From the NCBI GenBank assembly GCA_947179485.1, contig OX359250.1, forward strand, positions 21,496,539-21,560,538: 64,000 bases of DNA, read 5' to 3'. The position numbers and the translations under genes were made by a program. Below the pieces are notes generated by a model. It searched no databases. It was given only the letters and a program-made list of their open reading frames with translations, and was not told the DNA's origin. Position 1 is the stretch's first letter. Every line of letters begins with the position of its first letter. The DNA is from Allacma fusca (Eukaryota > Arthropoda > Collembola > Symphypleona > Sminthuridae). This document shows positions 1 through 13,282 of the stretch, piece by piece.

Positions 1-494
1 GTCAAAATCAATCAAATTCAGATGAAAGAAACGGTAAGTCTAGTTACTATGATACCCGTGTTATTAGCTAGGAAATCTTGAAATTAAATCTTGCAGAAAC
101 TCTAATTTTTTATACCCACAATGGTAACACTGATTGCTTCACTTTCCTGATTCTTTTAATAGAATGAGGAGCAGAAGGCCACGGAAGAGCGCGTATTCCA
201 CGATCGGCAGTATCAAATAGATGCTGCTATTGTACGAATAATGAAGATGAGAAAGACACTATCTCACCAATTGCTTGTTTCAGAGTTATACAACCAATTG
301 AAATTTTCAGTAACAGTAAGTTAAGGATGCCCTAACGCTTCGTACTGCTCCATTTGTATAAGGTGTTAATGCTATATATGTTGTCGAATTGTTTCTAGCC
401 AACGGACTTGAAGAAGAGAATTGAAAGCCTTATAGATCGTGACTACATGGCCCGGGACAAAGAGAATCCCAAGCAATACAACTATGTGGCATAA
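1..494 (+). CDS. Cul4: Cullin-4 (CUL4), C-terminal end, 5' partial
   Basis: Scaffold of CRL4 ubiquitin ligases; the C-terminal part binds the RING protein Rbx1 and carries the Nedd8 acceptor lysine. Three exons are visible: 1-33 (entering from outside the window), 163-315 and 399-494, stop TAA 492-494. All junctions are GT-AG and in phase 0. The 78 visible residues include the cullin neddylation-domain signature [13 protein letters not shown], with the Nedd8 acceptor expected at the K of RIMK, and the family's usual ending QYNYVA. The segment preceding it ([11 protein letters not shown]) is CUL4-like rather than like other cullins. The gene begins upstream of this window. A possible poly(A) signal lies at 701-706. 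The identification rests on recognition of a highly conserved family. Confidence 0.96.
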
Positions 495-3400
495 GTTATC
501 TGGATATCCAGTTGCAATTAGACGACTAATTATATTGTGACAAACCTTGTTATAAACACTTTGTATTTAATTTAAGAAGTTGTTATCATAAAAACAGCTC
601 TTGTTCAAATTACCTATTTGTATGCAACAGTAATTAGACTTCATGAATACTTTTTGATGGTTCTGTAATAATAATTATTAATTACTCATGCGTGAACGTC
701 AATAAAACTTGAGTAACCAAGTAAAATTTCAGTAAGTCCGCTTTCTGTAACTTTAACTCATATTTAAAGATTCGATGTAGAAAATATTTCCCAGGATGCT
801 TATCTAAGATTTGATTTCTTCCTGACCCAAGAAATGGACAAAGTAAATGCAGATCTATCACTTTAATCATTTTTAATAAATTCCATGTTGGGATAAACAC
901 AGTTCTTATTAGCAACCACAAAAATATCGTTAAGTCAGGCGTGATATCTTTCTGGGACGGAACTCTGCATAATTCAGAATATGTCCTTGACTGCTGCTAC
1001 ACATGTTGGCCTAAACTGTACATGAAATAACTATGTAAGTGTAACTGACTGAAATATATGCAGTTAACTAAAGCAGCATATTTTAACAGATAACCTGTAA
1101 GTAAGCATTTCGTTTTATCTTCGTTCATACTTAAGCAGCATTTAGATACACCATTTTTATTTTATATTTTATCTTTACAGATCAATGTAATTTACCCTGT
1201 CGTAGAAACATTTCCATATGCCCAGAACGTCTTAGAAGAACCTAGACAACATCCGATTCGCCTCTGCTGACGAGACGCAATCTTTGTAACAGCTATTAAC
1301 ACCGCAACGGTATAGTCGGTCTTTTCCTTTCCCACAGAAATTATTGTTTCAATACGTTTTCATTCTGAACGACTATTCTTTCGTCGTTACGGTGGATACG
1401 GGACCCACCATTTAAAATTTACGTTATCCATAAAGGTAAGAATAAATATATTAAGGTAAGGAAACCTTAATATAGGCCTCTCTATACTGCATACTGTGGT
1501 AATTGGTATACTTATATTTACAATTTTTTAGAATCCTTCCATATCACACATGTAGTTGCAGGGAAGGAGTACTGTATATTTTCTGAGTGTACATAGAAGC
1601 AGATATGTTCGATGGAAATGCCTACCATGCTGTTATTTAACGCACGCTACAACGCATTCATGTGTTGCAATCATTCTGTTGCATAAAGTGACCTAAGTCA
1701 ATAAGCCGTCAATTATTGTTATAATCATTCCAGTAGACAGGCAAGTGTGCGTAGCTTACATTGCAAAAAACGTGTACCAGTATGACACAGAAAAAACCAA
1801 GGTGAACCAGAAGGACGTGGTATATAAATGCTTTATGCAGCCGCTTTTCCAGGAATTAGGGTTTGTTCGATTTTTAGAGGCGAAGTGAACGGAGATCCCG
1901 ATTGTAAATGTACTGTCTGCTTATTTGTCAACATGAAAATTGCTTAACCAATGTATCCAAAGAATTAAATTTTTATTAGCAGCTTTAAATCATTTTAAGT
2001 GACGACATCAATATCCACAGAGATAACGATTAGTTTGATAATTGTATGATATGTCGGCTTTATCATGTTGTTTATGATAAAGTCGGACACAGACTTTTGC
2101 AGAATCTGTAGGATGTCGAAATCTCGACTGACGAAGGAAAGGTATGTAGGGACGAAGTGAAACTGAAAGAACCTATTGCGAATGCCGTGGTGTCTGGAAG
2201 CCTGGTAGTCTGCTAATCTGTCGTCACGAACAAATGACACCAGGCCAGACAATTCAAATTTTTGTAGGAAAAAATTACGTAAAAAGGACGAACATTGTTT
2301 TTTAGCAGATCGGGTCATCCGTTTGACCTCACCAAATTAATTTAGGTGAAGTATGAACACATGCCAAAACATACAGAAACTCGGTTAAGTTTGAGCCATC
2401 TATAATCGGATGTGTCGCTTACATCAAATGACCTTTCACATCAACCAGTAGATTTCATGATCTCACACATGGGTATTTTGATTATGAGTGTAAACGTCTT
2501 TTAAAATTTTGTATATGCATATACATTACGATGATGCTCGGGAATTTTATTTAAATAATATAATAACAACAGTGCTTAAGTATATGTACGTAGGAGATGC
2601 GTTTATCCTGAAGCGTTTTAATGCGCATCGTTATGTGTAAACATTTTGATGACCAGTAGTCAACACTCACATGGAAGACATGGATATAAACATTTTATGG
2701 TATTTATATTGGAACGCTACTAGCTAACTCATGCTATTACATCACAGAGACTTATGTATGAGCCACTTATGTACAATAAGGACTTATAATTAGCACGTAG
2801 TGCTGATTACAGATGATTTTTTCTTTTTTCAATTAGAATACTGCTGTATACCATAAAGATTAAAAGAAGCTAAACGTGGAAATACTTGATTGAGAACGGA
2901 ATGGAAATAACACGCTGTATTTAAGATCTTTACTTAAATTGCGTAAATATTACATTATATATGCATGTATGCTTTTATACATATAAAACAATCAGATGAA
3001 AAGTAAAATCTAAGCAAATGTCTCCAAGTCCGCTTGTTTACCTGGAGCGGTGGTACATTTTGGAAAATTTGTTTCTTTTCATGAGCGCTTCTAGATCCAG
3101 GTGTATTTAGGGCTGGAGCATTGGAAATACATGCATACTCTTAACGGGTTCCAGTCCTAACTTGAATACATTTGTTTAGAAAAACTGAACTACACTTCAG
3201 CTCAAATATTTGCTATAAACTCCAATGTAATTCAACTTCTCTAAATAAATGAATAGTAATACCTGGAGCTACTACAGCCCTAAAAATATACCTTTAAAAC
3301 TAAATTTAAGCCAGGAAGTGTCTAAAAACAATTATGAATGTTGATAACCACAGACAGATTAATAAATTTATTATTATACAAGTGTCCTGCACGCTGTCTC

Positions 3401-3838
3401 CGCTGAAAATCGTAGACCTCGTCTTACCCATACCACAGAATTACTGAAAAATTAATGGGTTCACCCATTTCCGGAAAATTATGTCAATAGCTGGCAGTAA
3501 TATTAAGAATCTCGTAGAAACATGCTTCATTAGGGTAGCCCTCTCTGCCTCAACAAATTCAAAAACACTCTTTTACTGATGATCAGTTAAAATATGAATA
3601 TAACATTGTAAAACAAACCCTTTTACACCCAGACAGCCCTGTTGGGTGCACTGTGCAAGACATGAGCCAAACAATTAGATTTTTTAATGTCCCGATTAGC
3701 AGCAACGTGTCGTGTATAAACACCCCCGTGAATCCCGAATTTCACACTGCATTTATCTGCAGAATAACGTTATCCTTTTTTGTCTAGACCAGCCGACTCT
3801 GTTTTTGGATCTGGAAAAATTTGTCTCTTTAAACTGCA
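495..3838. other. Intergenic, no gene seen
   Basis: Cul4 3' UTR followed by AT-rich DNA with frequent stops in all frames. The longest frame, 107 codons on the minus strand at 1995-2318, has no recognisable domain. A small hairpin (9-bp perfect arms, 7-base loop) lies at 2058-2082 and a 16-bp perfect palindrome at 2510-2525. Confidence 0.6.
701..706 (+). terminator. Candidate poly(A) signal of Cul4
   Basis: AATAAA about 207 bases after the cullin-4 stop codon, the first canonical hexamer downstream. Position only; the cleavage site is not shown by the sequence. Confidence 0.45.
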
Positions 3839-3847
3839 GTCCGAACT
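3839..3847. repeat. Target-site duplication, left copy
   Basis: GTCCGAACT, repeated exactly in the same orientation at 4244-4252 directly outside the other inverted-repeat end. Confidence 0.8.
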
Positions 3848-4243
3848 GGCTGAGTTTTACTTTCCTGGCCACAAATCATGTACCATGCATATGCCACCGT
3901 ATACAAAGTCATTTAGTACATATGTAAATACCATGCAATGTGCCTTGTATAGCATGAGCCATGTACCATGCATGAACCATGCCGATGTGGAAACAAGTTT
4001 ATTTTACGTAATTTGGATAAGAGCTTGAAGTCTGGATTTCGTTGACATTGTATAGCATTTTGTCACAAAAATGCAATAAAATTTAACCCCGCACATCAAC
4101 CATACTTACAGGTCATTTTTTAAATTTAATAATTAAGTTGTTATTAGAGGGTACGAAGGTCTTCAAACTAGGTGGCACATGCACGGTATATGCATGACAT
4201 ATGCATGGTACATGATTTGTGGCCGGGAAAGTAAAACTCAGCC
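3848..4243. mobile_element. Non-autonomous DNA transposon (MITE-like), 396 bp
   Basis: Terminal inverted repeats of 46 bp (3848-3893 and 4198-4243) match at 45 of 46 positions and begin GGCTGAGTTTTACTTTCC. They are flanked immediately by the 9-bp direct repeat GTCCGAACT (3839-3847 and 4244-4252), as expected of a target-site duplication. The interior is about 300 bp with no transposase frame and holds another copy of the terminal motif ATGTACCATGCAT at 3961-3973. A 9-bp duplication fits Mutator-like, Merlin-like or foldback families; I cannot assign one. The near-identical arms and exact duplication suggest a fairly recent insertion. Confidence 0.82.
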
Positions 4244-4252
4244 GTCCGAACT
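4244..4252. repeat. Target-site duplication, right copy
   Basis: GTCCGAACT, partner of 3839-3847. Confidence 0.8.
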
Positions 4253-5880
4253 TCTGAAATAGTTGGAATATTTTGCTCCACGATACGTAAGGGCTAATTC
4301 GGCAGCTGCGGTTTTGTCATCACTTTGATTTTTAATGCTTGAAACACAAGCAACGCTTGAATCACGCACAAATACGCAGACGTTACACCACAAACATTTG
4401 TCTCCTATGCTGCTATACTTAATAAAACTGAACTAGTTTTCCCATTGAACGCTGTAAAAACTACTATTCTTAGGCATTCTGAGTATTTCATAAAGACAAT
4501 TTTTACCGATCTTAACAACCAGAAACTAGTCGACACTACAGAACTGTTCCGTACTACTCCAGTTTTGATCATTACTGAATAAAAACGTTCAAAAGCAAAC
4601 TATCAAACCCATTTTACATACAGGGCACCATTTAGGTTCATTCATGTAATTATAGTTACTATTAGTATTATGATGGTATTATTAGGACACAATGACTTTG
4701 TGATAAGTAATGACAAATTTCCGCCACTTTCCCCCAAAATTCAACAAAGTGATGTTTTTGTTAGCTACTATGAAATCAGGACTAAATTCTAGCTCATCAG
4801 GTGACCCTGGGTGAGATGAGGACCAACCTAGAGAAGATTACCATGTGACATTACGTTTTACTATGGGACGCGGTCATATTGATATTTTCCGTGTGATCTG
4901 ATGAATGCAACAGAAAACTCCACTGAAAAAAGGTGAGCTGGAAGTATTATGCTGTTGTGTTGTAAAATTCAATATCCTAACCTTAATGCACCGACCTCGA
5001 ATTATATTTTCATGAGAACTGTATCCTCAATGTATTCCATGAGGTTCATATTTACATCTGTATCAAGAAAGAGGGACTTTGTTCACAAATCAATATTCCC
5101 TCGACCCCTCGATATCTTTTGTACTTGCATTTTGAAATATTACATGCCATTACCTCATGTCTCGTGTAATTTACGCCGAAAACCAGGTCAGCTCCTGATT
5201 ACAACCAACTCATCACTTTCTCCTTGTTACAGAAATGAAATCAAAAGTTGACAAAAAAAATACACTTCAGCATTTCTTCTGTAAGGTAACATCCAAACCC
5301 TTTCCCACCCTTTAACTTACCTCATGGCAATATATAAATTCCTCATAATTCTTGAATCCTGTGGCCGCAATGTTCCTTTGATTGAAATCAGATCCGAATG
5401 TTTTAATTTAAAACCTAACATTAGTTACTCTATCGTACATATCACACCTGATTTTATCAGTAAGCCTTACTTTCTGATTTTTATACTTGACTTAAAAACA
5501 AGAAATTAGTTGGGCAAGTGCATGGATTAAAGTCACACTTTGAAAAGTAGGAAAGAAAATGGAGCAGAACCTATGAAATATAAATTATTACAGGTGCCAT
5601 GACGATAGCGTCTAAAAATAACAGAGTTGTGTCCTGCAATGAATACTGGGTAAACGTAAGGAAGGGGGACATCTCTGCCGTGCCTCAATGTAAACACTAA
5701 TACTGAACTACGCTACTGCCATTGCCAAATGCGTACCGTGCGGGCTGACAGTCGCAAGGAAGTACTCGTAGTTGGAGCTGGAAGTCACCACGTGAATTCT
5801 TACAGCAAGAAGGACGACCGGGTGGAGTTCAAAATCTTCCACATCCTCTTTTTCGTCGAATCTCCCGGATTGTACACGTA
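4253..5880. other. Intergenic, upstream of TM9SF2
   Basis: No gene recognised. The last 200 bases are less AT-rich and contain a CACGTG E-box (5789-5794), so the 3' part is probably promoter-proximal DNA of TM9SF2. Confidence 0.5.
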
Positions 5881-5891
5881 GCCACTATAAA
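5789..5891 (+). promoter_or_regulatory. Candidate TM9SF2 promoter: E-box and TATA-like box
   Basis: A palindromic E-box CACGTG lies at 5789-5794 within GTCACCACGTGA, and a TATAAA box at 5886-5891, about 345 bases before the TM9SF2 start codon. If the TATA box is used, transcription would start near 5916. The 5' UTR may be spliced, with an acceptor-like TTCAACAG ending at 6116. Inferred from motif content only. Confidence 0.3.
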
Positions 5892-6233
5892 GGAACATTA
5901 GTAGCTCTATACTAACGAAGTGTGAGTGTACAAGTAAAGGAAGTTAGTTTTAGAATAAGTCAAGTTTGGGTGACATGTCGCAGCACATATCCACTGGTTT
6001 TCGCAGAATTTTTTGACGACGACTGAAGTGGTGCTGTGAAAATAGTCGCATTAGGCAATTCCCACTTATAGACTGGATGAACTAATACTTGTGTGTTATT
6101 TTTATTAATTCAACAGAATTACATATTATTGTGGGAAGAGTTGGATTTCGGAAATTGTTCTCATCACAGAACTCCACGGAGGGTGACTCAGAATTGTATT
6201 TTCCCGTGTGTAGCTCGTCCGACCTCCGACCTT

Positions 6234-9200
6234 ATGTTTAAAAAGAGAACTGTCTCGGGTCATGTACTGGCCTGGCTCGTAATATTGTGCAATATCTTGT
6301 CCTCATCAAACGGATTTTACCTCCCTGGACTGGCACCGGTCAACTTCTGTCCAGCTGATAAAGAGTCGGAGACGTGCAAGGTGAACATTTGGAGTGTGCC
6401 CCAGCGTGGACACTTAATTGTTTGGTTAATTATGAGACGCTTCTTTAGTCTCTCATTAGTTCAGTTTAGACGGAGAAAATTGATTTGACAGTGGATGAGT
6501 TTGAGATATGAACAGATTTGTTTAGCGTTATTATTAATGCGGGCGACGATGATTATTTTGGTCCCTTACAATTCGGTTAGTTGAGAGTGCGGGAGGGAAC
6601 TTGAAGGTATTAATTAGTGAAGAGCATTTCCAAAACATTGGGTTGACAAAGCTTGGGGACTCTCGAATTGGACCACGTATTACAAACTGTAAAGAAAATC
6701 TTGAATCTGATTGGAATTGGGAATTATTGCTAGACTATAGTTGTTTTAAAAATATCATTGTGCGGTTGTATTGTTACAGTATGGGGTGTGTTGTTTGAGG
6801 GACGATTTCGTGTCATTGAGGATGCTGATGGTGTTAAAGAGTTGAAATATTTTTATAATCCTTCATAGCTACTGTCCCAGTTTGTGAATTTTCAGTAGGA
6901 TGGAAGGAGGATTATGATTAGCCCGTGGGAACTACTGCTACTTTCGTACTTATATTGTCAATCTGGGTAAAAGATATCTGCTGATTTGTTAATACTCAGG
7001 AAATGAAGTAAGCGAAGAGCGTCAGCAATATCACCGTGTTATTTAGCTATGGGGAATAAGTGAGCGGTTATTATTTTCAGACATTGTAAAATGCATGCCT
7101 GTGCTGATAATAACTTCAGTTGGTGCTGATATAGTTAGGGATTGGTTGTAGTGAAGTTAGTGTAGAATTTTTATTTATCCTCTTATCAGCAAAATTCTTC
7201 AAGAATGCAACAATGCCGATTGGAAAGCAAGCTGGGTCTGTTATTGTGATACAGTTTGCCACATGAAAATGTATTGCAAAGAATCATTCATTTACTATTA
7301 TGATGGCTCTGTATTTATGTAAATAACCCATCCATCTGTGATTGTCTGTATTAAAATTTGTATGGCTGATCATGCCCCTGCCACGGGTAACTTTGACAGC
7401 TGGTTTTGTCGTGGGCAATGCGATGCGGACAGCCAATTAACTTTCTAATTTAGTATGCGATTTTAGTAGCGTTAGAATTTGTAGTTAAGGTCCTGTTAAT
7501 TTACACATGTTAAATGAAGTAGGTCGCGCATAGACGTGTATATTTCTTCATGCAACTGCTTGAACACACTTATTCGGAATTCTAACCCACTTAACATCCA
7601 TGTACCGTACTTTATTTCTCTGGCTAGCTAAATAAAAATTATGTGATTATGACTGCTCTGTCAGCATTTTCCCAATTGGTTACAAAAGTCTTGCCCTAGT
7701 CCGTCGTGTATTCGTTACCCAATCATAATAGAACGTCAACGGGGGAAACTCACTTCACTATTTGAATTTTTACTGCCGATTCACGAAATTAGTAGCTCAT
7801 AATTTTCATTTCAATCTGTCGCTGTACAGACTGGACTAAGGACAAAGATTTTGTACCCAACAATCGTTCCTCACATTCGAAACGATGTTTCTATAATTTT
7901 GTCGCCAGCCGGTGTTGTAAATAATTTCTTTTTGATTACTCTTTTCAGTCAAAAATCTCCCTGTTTGTAAATCGGCTTAATTCCGATGAATCAGTCATTC
8001 CCTACGAGTACCACTAGTAAGTTTTGGATTTTTTCTTGTTATTAAGCCAAATAAAATATGATAATGATGGTGTGTATTCAGTACAACGATTCATTAAAAA
8101 ACCACGGTATTCAAATGCTCTAAAAATAATATTAGATTAATTGTTTTTCTGAATTGAACAATGCTTTTTGTAGTTTCGACTTCTGTACAGTAAATGAAGA
8201 AGAAAAAGATAGCCCAGTGGAAAACTTGGGGCAAGTGGTATTCGGAGAAAGAATTCGCCCATCTCCATATCAGGTAATTTTTCTGGAGACTATTAAGAAT
8301 TATCTTTGCCCCCTGAGTCAGAATCAGGGTCCAACGCTGAAAGTCTTCCGGCTTCATTAATTCATCAATAATTGTGTGTACTTTTAAGATGTATTTTAAA
8401 AGATTTATTACTAATTCTTTTTGCAGATAACATTCAAGAAAAATGAGAAGTGTAAGACTCTGTGTACCAAGAGCTACGACGGTAGCAGTTCTGATTCGCA
8501 ACAAAAACTTTCAATCTTGAAAACTGGCATGAGTTTGAATTATCAACATCATTGGATCGTTGGTAAGATTGTGGGTTGTTGGCTTTCTTAAAGTTTCTGA
8601 AAGAAGTTCAAAATTAAGTCCAATATTTAGTTTTTTGTCATGTTTGAATTTGTTTGGTAGTTTAGCTGTTCTCTATGAGAAAGTCTGATAGCAACAATAG
8701 TAGCTTTTCACTAGAATTATTATGGCATGATGTCGGTTTATTTAGATAATATGCCGGTTACTTGGTGTGCCGGCGAACCCGCAGACAAGAATCGTTTTTG
8801 CACAACGGGATTTTCTATGGGGTGCTACGTTGACAGAGATGGCGTACCAAAAGATGCTTGCTTACTCCTGGAAACCAGCGTTAAACCACCCGACTCATAT
8901 TATATATTCAACCACGTAGATATAACGATTAAGTATCACAGTGGGAAGAATACAGAATGGGTTTCACAGTTCGGGGAAAATTCTGGTCGTATAATATGTA
9001 AGAATTTCTACTTTTATTAAAGCGAAGTTATAAGACATTCCTAGTATTTCGAAATGCATAATTTGCAGAAAATTATAGTTATTTGAACATACGTTATAAG
9101 TTAAGCATACTTCTTATTTTGTTGTCATTTTCAAGCTGTCAAAGTTGATCCTAGAAGTAGGCAAAGCAATTGTGAAGGTGAGCCGAAGAGAATACCTGGG

Positions 9201-11226
9201 AAGCCTTTAGGACGGGAGGAGAAATTGAACATCACATATACATACTCTGTTACATTTATTGTAAGTTGTTGTGAAACCTGAATTCTGTGACACCATATGA
9301 TGTTCTCAGATATTTATATAGTAATGTAATGTTATGGTACAATTCCACATATGTAGGAAGACAACGGTGTGAGGTGGTCGTCTAGATGGGATTATATCCT
9401 CGAGTCAATGCCGCATACAAACATTCAGTGGTTTTCTATCCTCAATTCTTTAGTGATTGTTCTTTTCCTATCGGGAATGGTGGCCATGATATTGTTGAGA
9501 ACACTTCACAAAGACATTGCCCGATACAATCAGGTTTATTACGTTTAATTTTGTTGTAATTGCTTATTCAATATTTACTAGAAATGTGAACATAGGAATA
9601 AAGGATACATAGTATTCTTACAAAATTTGTATGATTTAAATTTGTTTGTGAAAGAAGATCGATTCTGGAGAAGACGCTCAGGAAGAATTCGGTTGGAAAT
9701 TAGTACATGGTGACGTCTTCCGTCCTCCAAGAAAAGGAATGCTACTTTCGGTGTTTTTAGGATCTGGATTCCAAGTTTTGGCGATGACGGTCATTACTCT
9801 TGGTAATACATACATTTGGATAGGAGCATGTAATTTGTTATCCCCTCTTTTGTAAAGATAATTACACGGGGATACTTTTTCTTTCACAGCATTCGCTTGC
9901 CTTGGATTCCTATCCCCAGCTAATCGAGGAGCATTGATGACTTGTGCAATGGTTTTGTTTGTATGCCTTGGCACTCCAGCGGGCTATGTCTCATCCCGTA
10001 TTTACAAAAGTTTTGGAGGCGAAAAATGGAAATCAAACGTTATTTTGACCTCTATGCTGTGCCCTGGGTAACTTCAAATTTATTTGATTGTTGCAACTGT
10101 TCGGTTAAATAATGTTATGTATGAGCAGTTGAGCTCAGTTGATGTCAGCTAGACTGCAATGTTTCAGTATGTTTTGCCTTTGAATATGGAGGTTTATCAA
10201 ACTTGTTATCAGACTTATTGTATAACTAATCACCCTCTTAATTATTATTATAGATTGGTTTTCGGATTGTTTTTCGTCATGAATTTAATCCTTTGGGCCA
10301 AGGGAAGTTCTGCAGCTGTTCCATTCTCTACACTTGTGGCTCTTCTAGCCCTTTGGTTTGGTGTGTCTGTGCCTTTGACATTCGTAGGAGCCTACTTTGG
10401 ATTCAGGAAGCGCGTCATTGAGCATCCTGTGAGAACGAATCAAATCCCACGGCAGATACCTGAACAGACTATCTACACACAAGCTATTCCCGGGATCGTT
10501 ATGGGAGGTGTACTTCCTTTTGGTTGCATCTTCATTCAGCTTTTCTTCATTCTCAATTCCATATGGTTTGTAAACATTGTAACCTATTTTAAATAGTAAT
10601 TACTTGACTGAAGATTGGATAAAAACTGATTTGGTTGAATATGTTGTACAGGTCTAGTCAAATGTATTATATGTTCGGATTTTTGTTCTTGGTCTTCATC
10701 ATTTTGGTCATTACGTGCTCTGAAACAACCATTCTGTTGTGTTATTTCCATCTTTGCTCGGAGGTAATCAGAAGAATTTACATTTATTTAATGTCATTAG
10801 CTGTATGTCGGCATTTTATTTATGTCCTAAAAGTATAATGAAGCAGGGTATTTCAAAAATTATGTCATGATATGCAAGTGAGATTTACAATATTTCAGGA
10901 TTATCGTTGGTGGTGGCGAAGTTTTCTAACCAGTGGGTTTACCGCTTTCTATCTCTTCTTCTATTGCGTTCATTACTTTGTGACAAAGTTAAACATTGAA
11001 GGTTTCATCTCAACGTTCTTGTATTTTGGTTATACTTTGATAATGGTGTTCCTGTTTTTCCTTCTGACTGGTAAGTATATTAGTCAATTTTTCGTCTGTA
11101 TGAATGCAACGCTTGAATCAAAAATGTATACTAATCGATTTTTTCGATGCTTTTACAGGTACTATTGGATTTTTCGCCTGCTTCTGGTTTGTGCGGAAAA
11201 TATACAGTGTAGTTAAGGTTGACTAA
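6234..11226 (+). CDS. TM9SF2: Transmembrane 9 superfamily member 2 (nonaspanin), 13 exons
   Basis: Nonaspanin of the endosome and Golgi membranes, implicated in sorting of membrane proteins and in glycosphingolipid metabolism. Exons: 6234-6380, 7949-8016, 8174-8273, 8427-8562, 8746-8997, 9136-9260, 9357-9533, 9658-9802, 9890-10067, 10254-10565, 10652-10763, 10899-11070, 11159-11226. The 1992 nt give 663 residues, the same length as human TM9SF2. The N-terminus is a signal peptide ending before [12 protein letters not shown], the mature start typical of the family. A luminal domain follows ([33 protein letters not shown]), then nine membrane segments from exon 7 onward with [15 protein letters not shown] and GSSAAVPF. 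The C-terminus is KVD, matching the KXD/E Golgi-retention signal. The start is the first in-frame ATG and sits directly before the hydrophobic signal. All exon phases join without a break. Confidence 0.97.
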
Positions 11227-13063
11227 ATATTATCAGAATTGCAAGCTTCATGATAAACATCTAAATTAAAAGTTTCAGTGCTACAAGAAATGTACATACT
11301 TTGTCTTTGAGTTGTAAATTTATTGGGATTGCCTAATGGTCCTGTTCAGGGTATTAGCTATCGATTGATCAAATGGGTTGCACCTAAATACCGATTATTA
11401 TTTGCCGATTTTACTGTCGTCCGAATTTTAAGTGGTGTATGCTGCTCCAGTTGCATTGTATGATATATTCTGTGAAATTTAGGTGTACAACCGTCAGGAG
11501 CGTTGAAATTCTGGAATTTGTTGTAATGTGGTGATAACGCAACTTTTCAATATTATTTGTACGTAAAAAAAAAGTTGTTATAGAGTTGGTATTTATTTAG
11601 ACAAGACCATAAATTTAGATCCCCAAAGCGTTACGCGACTTTCTAATTCTTCTTAAAGGGGTTTAAGAATAATTTGTTACAGTTTTAATTATTACTTGTT
11701 TTCATTCAATATTCTATCGTACGTGTTCTCACTGTTGCGCACACTGACAAAAAAATGGCAATGGGAAATATGATGAGCTAAATTAGTATATGTACAAGGT
11801 AGTTTTGCTCGTGGGATAAAAACTTAACTTCCCCATTGTATTACAGCTTACATTTAACGCAACGCTGTTCTTCTCTGTTTTCTTAGCCAGAGCTCACGAA
11901 GCAAATAAATTATGTAAAGTATTTCCAATCTTTGACTTGCAGAGAATCAAGCAATTTCCTTTCCCGGCACTGAATTAATGACTGCTTGCATCTTGCATAT
12001 TGTTGAGATAATAAAATGACCAGCTTTGCGGATTTAATGCAATAGATTGTAAATTATCTTTCCCTAAAAATCTAGCCATTACGCAACAGCTTTCAGCGTG
12101 TTGCCTTTTTTACTACCTGGTAACAATTTTTAGCTGGGTTAAAATTGAACAATGATTTTAAATGATTGCACGTTGATAATTAAGCAATGTAATACTTTTG
12201 TCAAGTAATAATAAGGTGAGTTTTAGTCATTCCATTTGTGCCGAATTCCTGGAAGCGACACAAAGAAATAACGTTTCTCACCCTTCACTTTGTATGTAAT
12301 TGCAATTTTTGTTGGTGAAATTCCGACGTTTTGTTATCAATAGTTACTATAATCATGTTACTAACTAAATCAAATAATAATTATTTTTTTGCATAATGCA
12401 ATACGTGTATCGTAATCAACATTAACGAGTAAATGACTGTATTACTTAATACGTATAAAAACAATTATGTTAAGGTACTATTGTGTCGATTGCTGATTCA
12501 AGTTACAGAATGTTTGTAAAAAGATTTCTAAAAACAAGTCTACCGGTTCTGTCTGTAATGGCTACAATTTAATAATCACCCAGAATAAGCGGCATCAATG
12601 CAGTAGAAGAAGAATAACAGCGGCGTTATGTTCAACAGTATTGCTGAAGAAAACGGTGTCACTATCACACTGCAATAACGGTGATCATTCTGTTCGGACT
12701 TCATGTGCTATGTAATCACAGACTTGGTTTACATATGACTAAACTTATGAAGCTCGTTACTTACGATAGAGATAGTGTAGGTAGAGTATGGCTATCTGTT
12801 GTGTGTTTCGTAAATATACTAAAAGAGTAAAAACAAAAGTTGAGTTAATTTCAATTTTTAGTCCATTACCTGGCACGCTTTTAAATGAGTTGCGTTTGAC
12901 AATGTATTTAAAAACTAACCCTTTTGTTGCCACTGCTCTAGTAACAACTGACGGTGATGTCATTGATAATGTACACCTGCGTGCAGTATGTTTCATCCCG
13001 CATTTCCAGTAAGGGTTTACTAAAAGTCAAGCTTTCTACAGTACCCGAAACAGGACTTGTATA
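11227..13063. other. Intergenic between TM9SF2 and gene A (tail to tail)
   Basis: TM9SF2 3' UTR and AT-rich spacer. Candidate TM9SF2 poly(A) signals are ATTAAA at 11265-11270 and AATAAA at 11904-11909. Overlapping small frames on both strands near 12757-13012 show no domain and look like chance. Confidence 0.5.
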
Positions 13064-13069
13064 TTTATT
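13064..13069 (-). terminator. Candidate poly(A) signal of gene A
   Basis: AATAAA on the minus strand, 214 bases beyond the gene A stop codon. Confidence 0.35.
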
Positions 13070-13282
13070 TTCATACATCTGCTCACGCAAATATGAGGTT
13101 GCTCCAACCTAGGAGTGTAGTAACTAGTAACAACAGTATAATATTTTTCTACTACTTTCACAAGGTAGCAACCTACGCCCTAAAAGCTTGAAGTGGTGAA
13201 AACATTAAATATTAAATGACACTTTGCATGTAACAAGTACTGTGCTAAAATCTAGATGGATGCATGTATAAACCATTTTGAA

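Noticed and set aside
1182..1270. Exon-like stretch after a CAG acceptor downstream of Cul4
   Set aside because: Cul4 already ends with its conserved C-terminus at 494; the short frame is not conserved-looking.
1995..2318. 107-codon minus-strand frame
   Set aside because: No domain, no splice context, and it spans a simple hairpin; likely chance.
6093..6233. Upstream in-frame extension of TM9SF2
   Set aside because: It has no ATG and would bury the signal peptide; 6234 is the first in-frame ATG.
8094..8504. 136-codon minus-strand frame
   Set aside because: It lies antisense across TM9SF2 exons 3 and 4, whose plus-strand coding is certain.
12757..13012. Overlapping 79- and 74-codon frames on opposite strands
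   Set aside because: Mirror frames of the same open stretch, without recognisable protein features.
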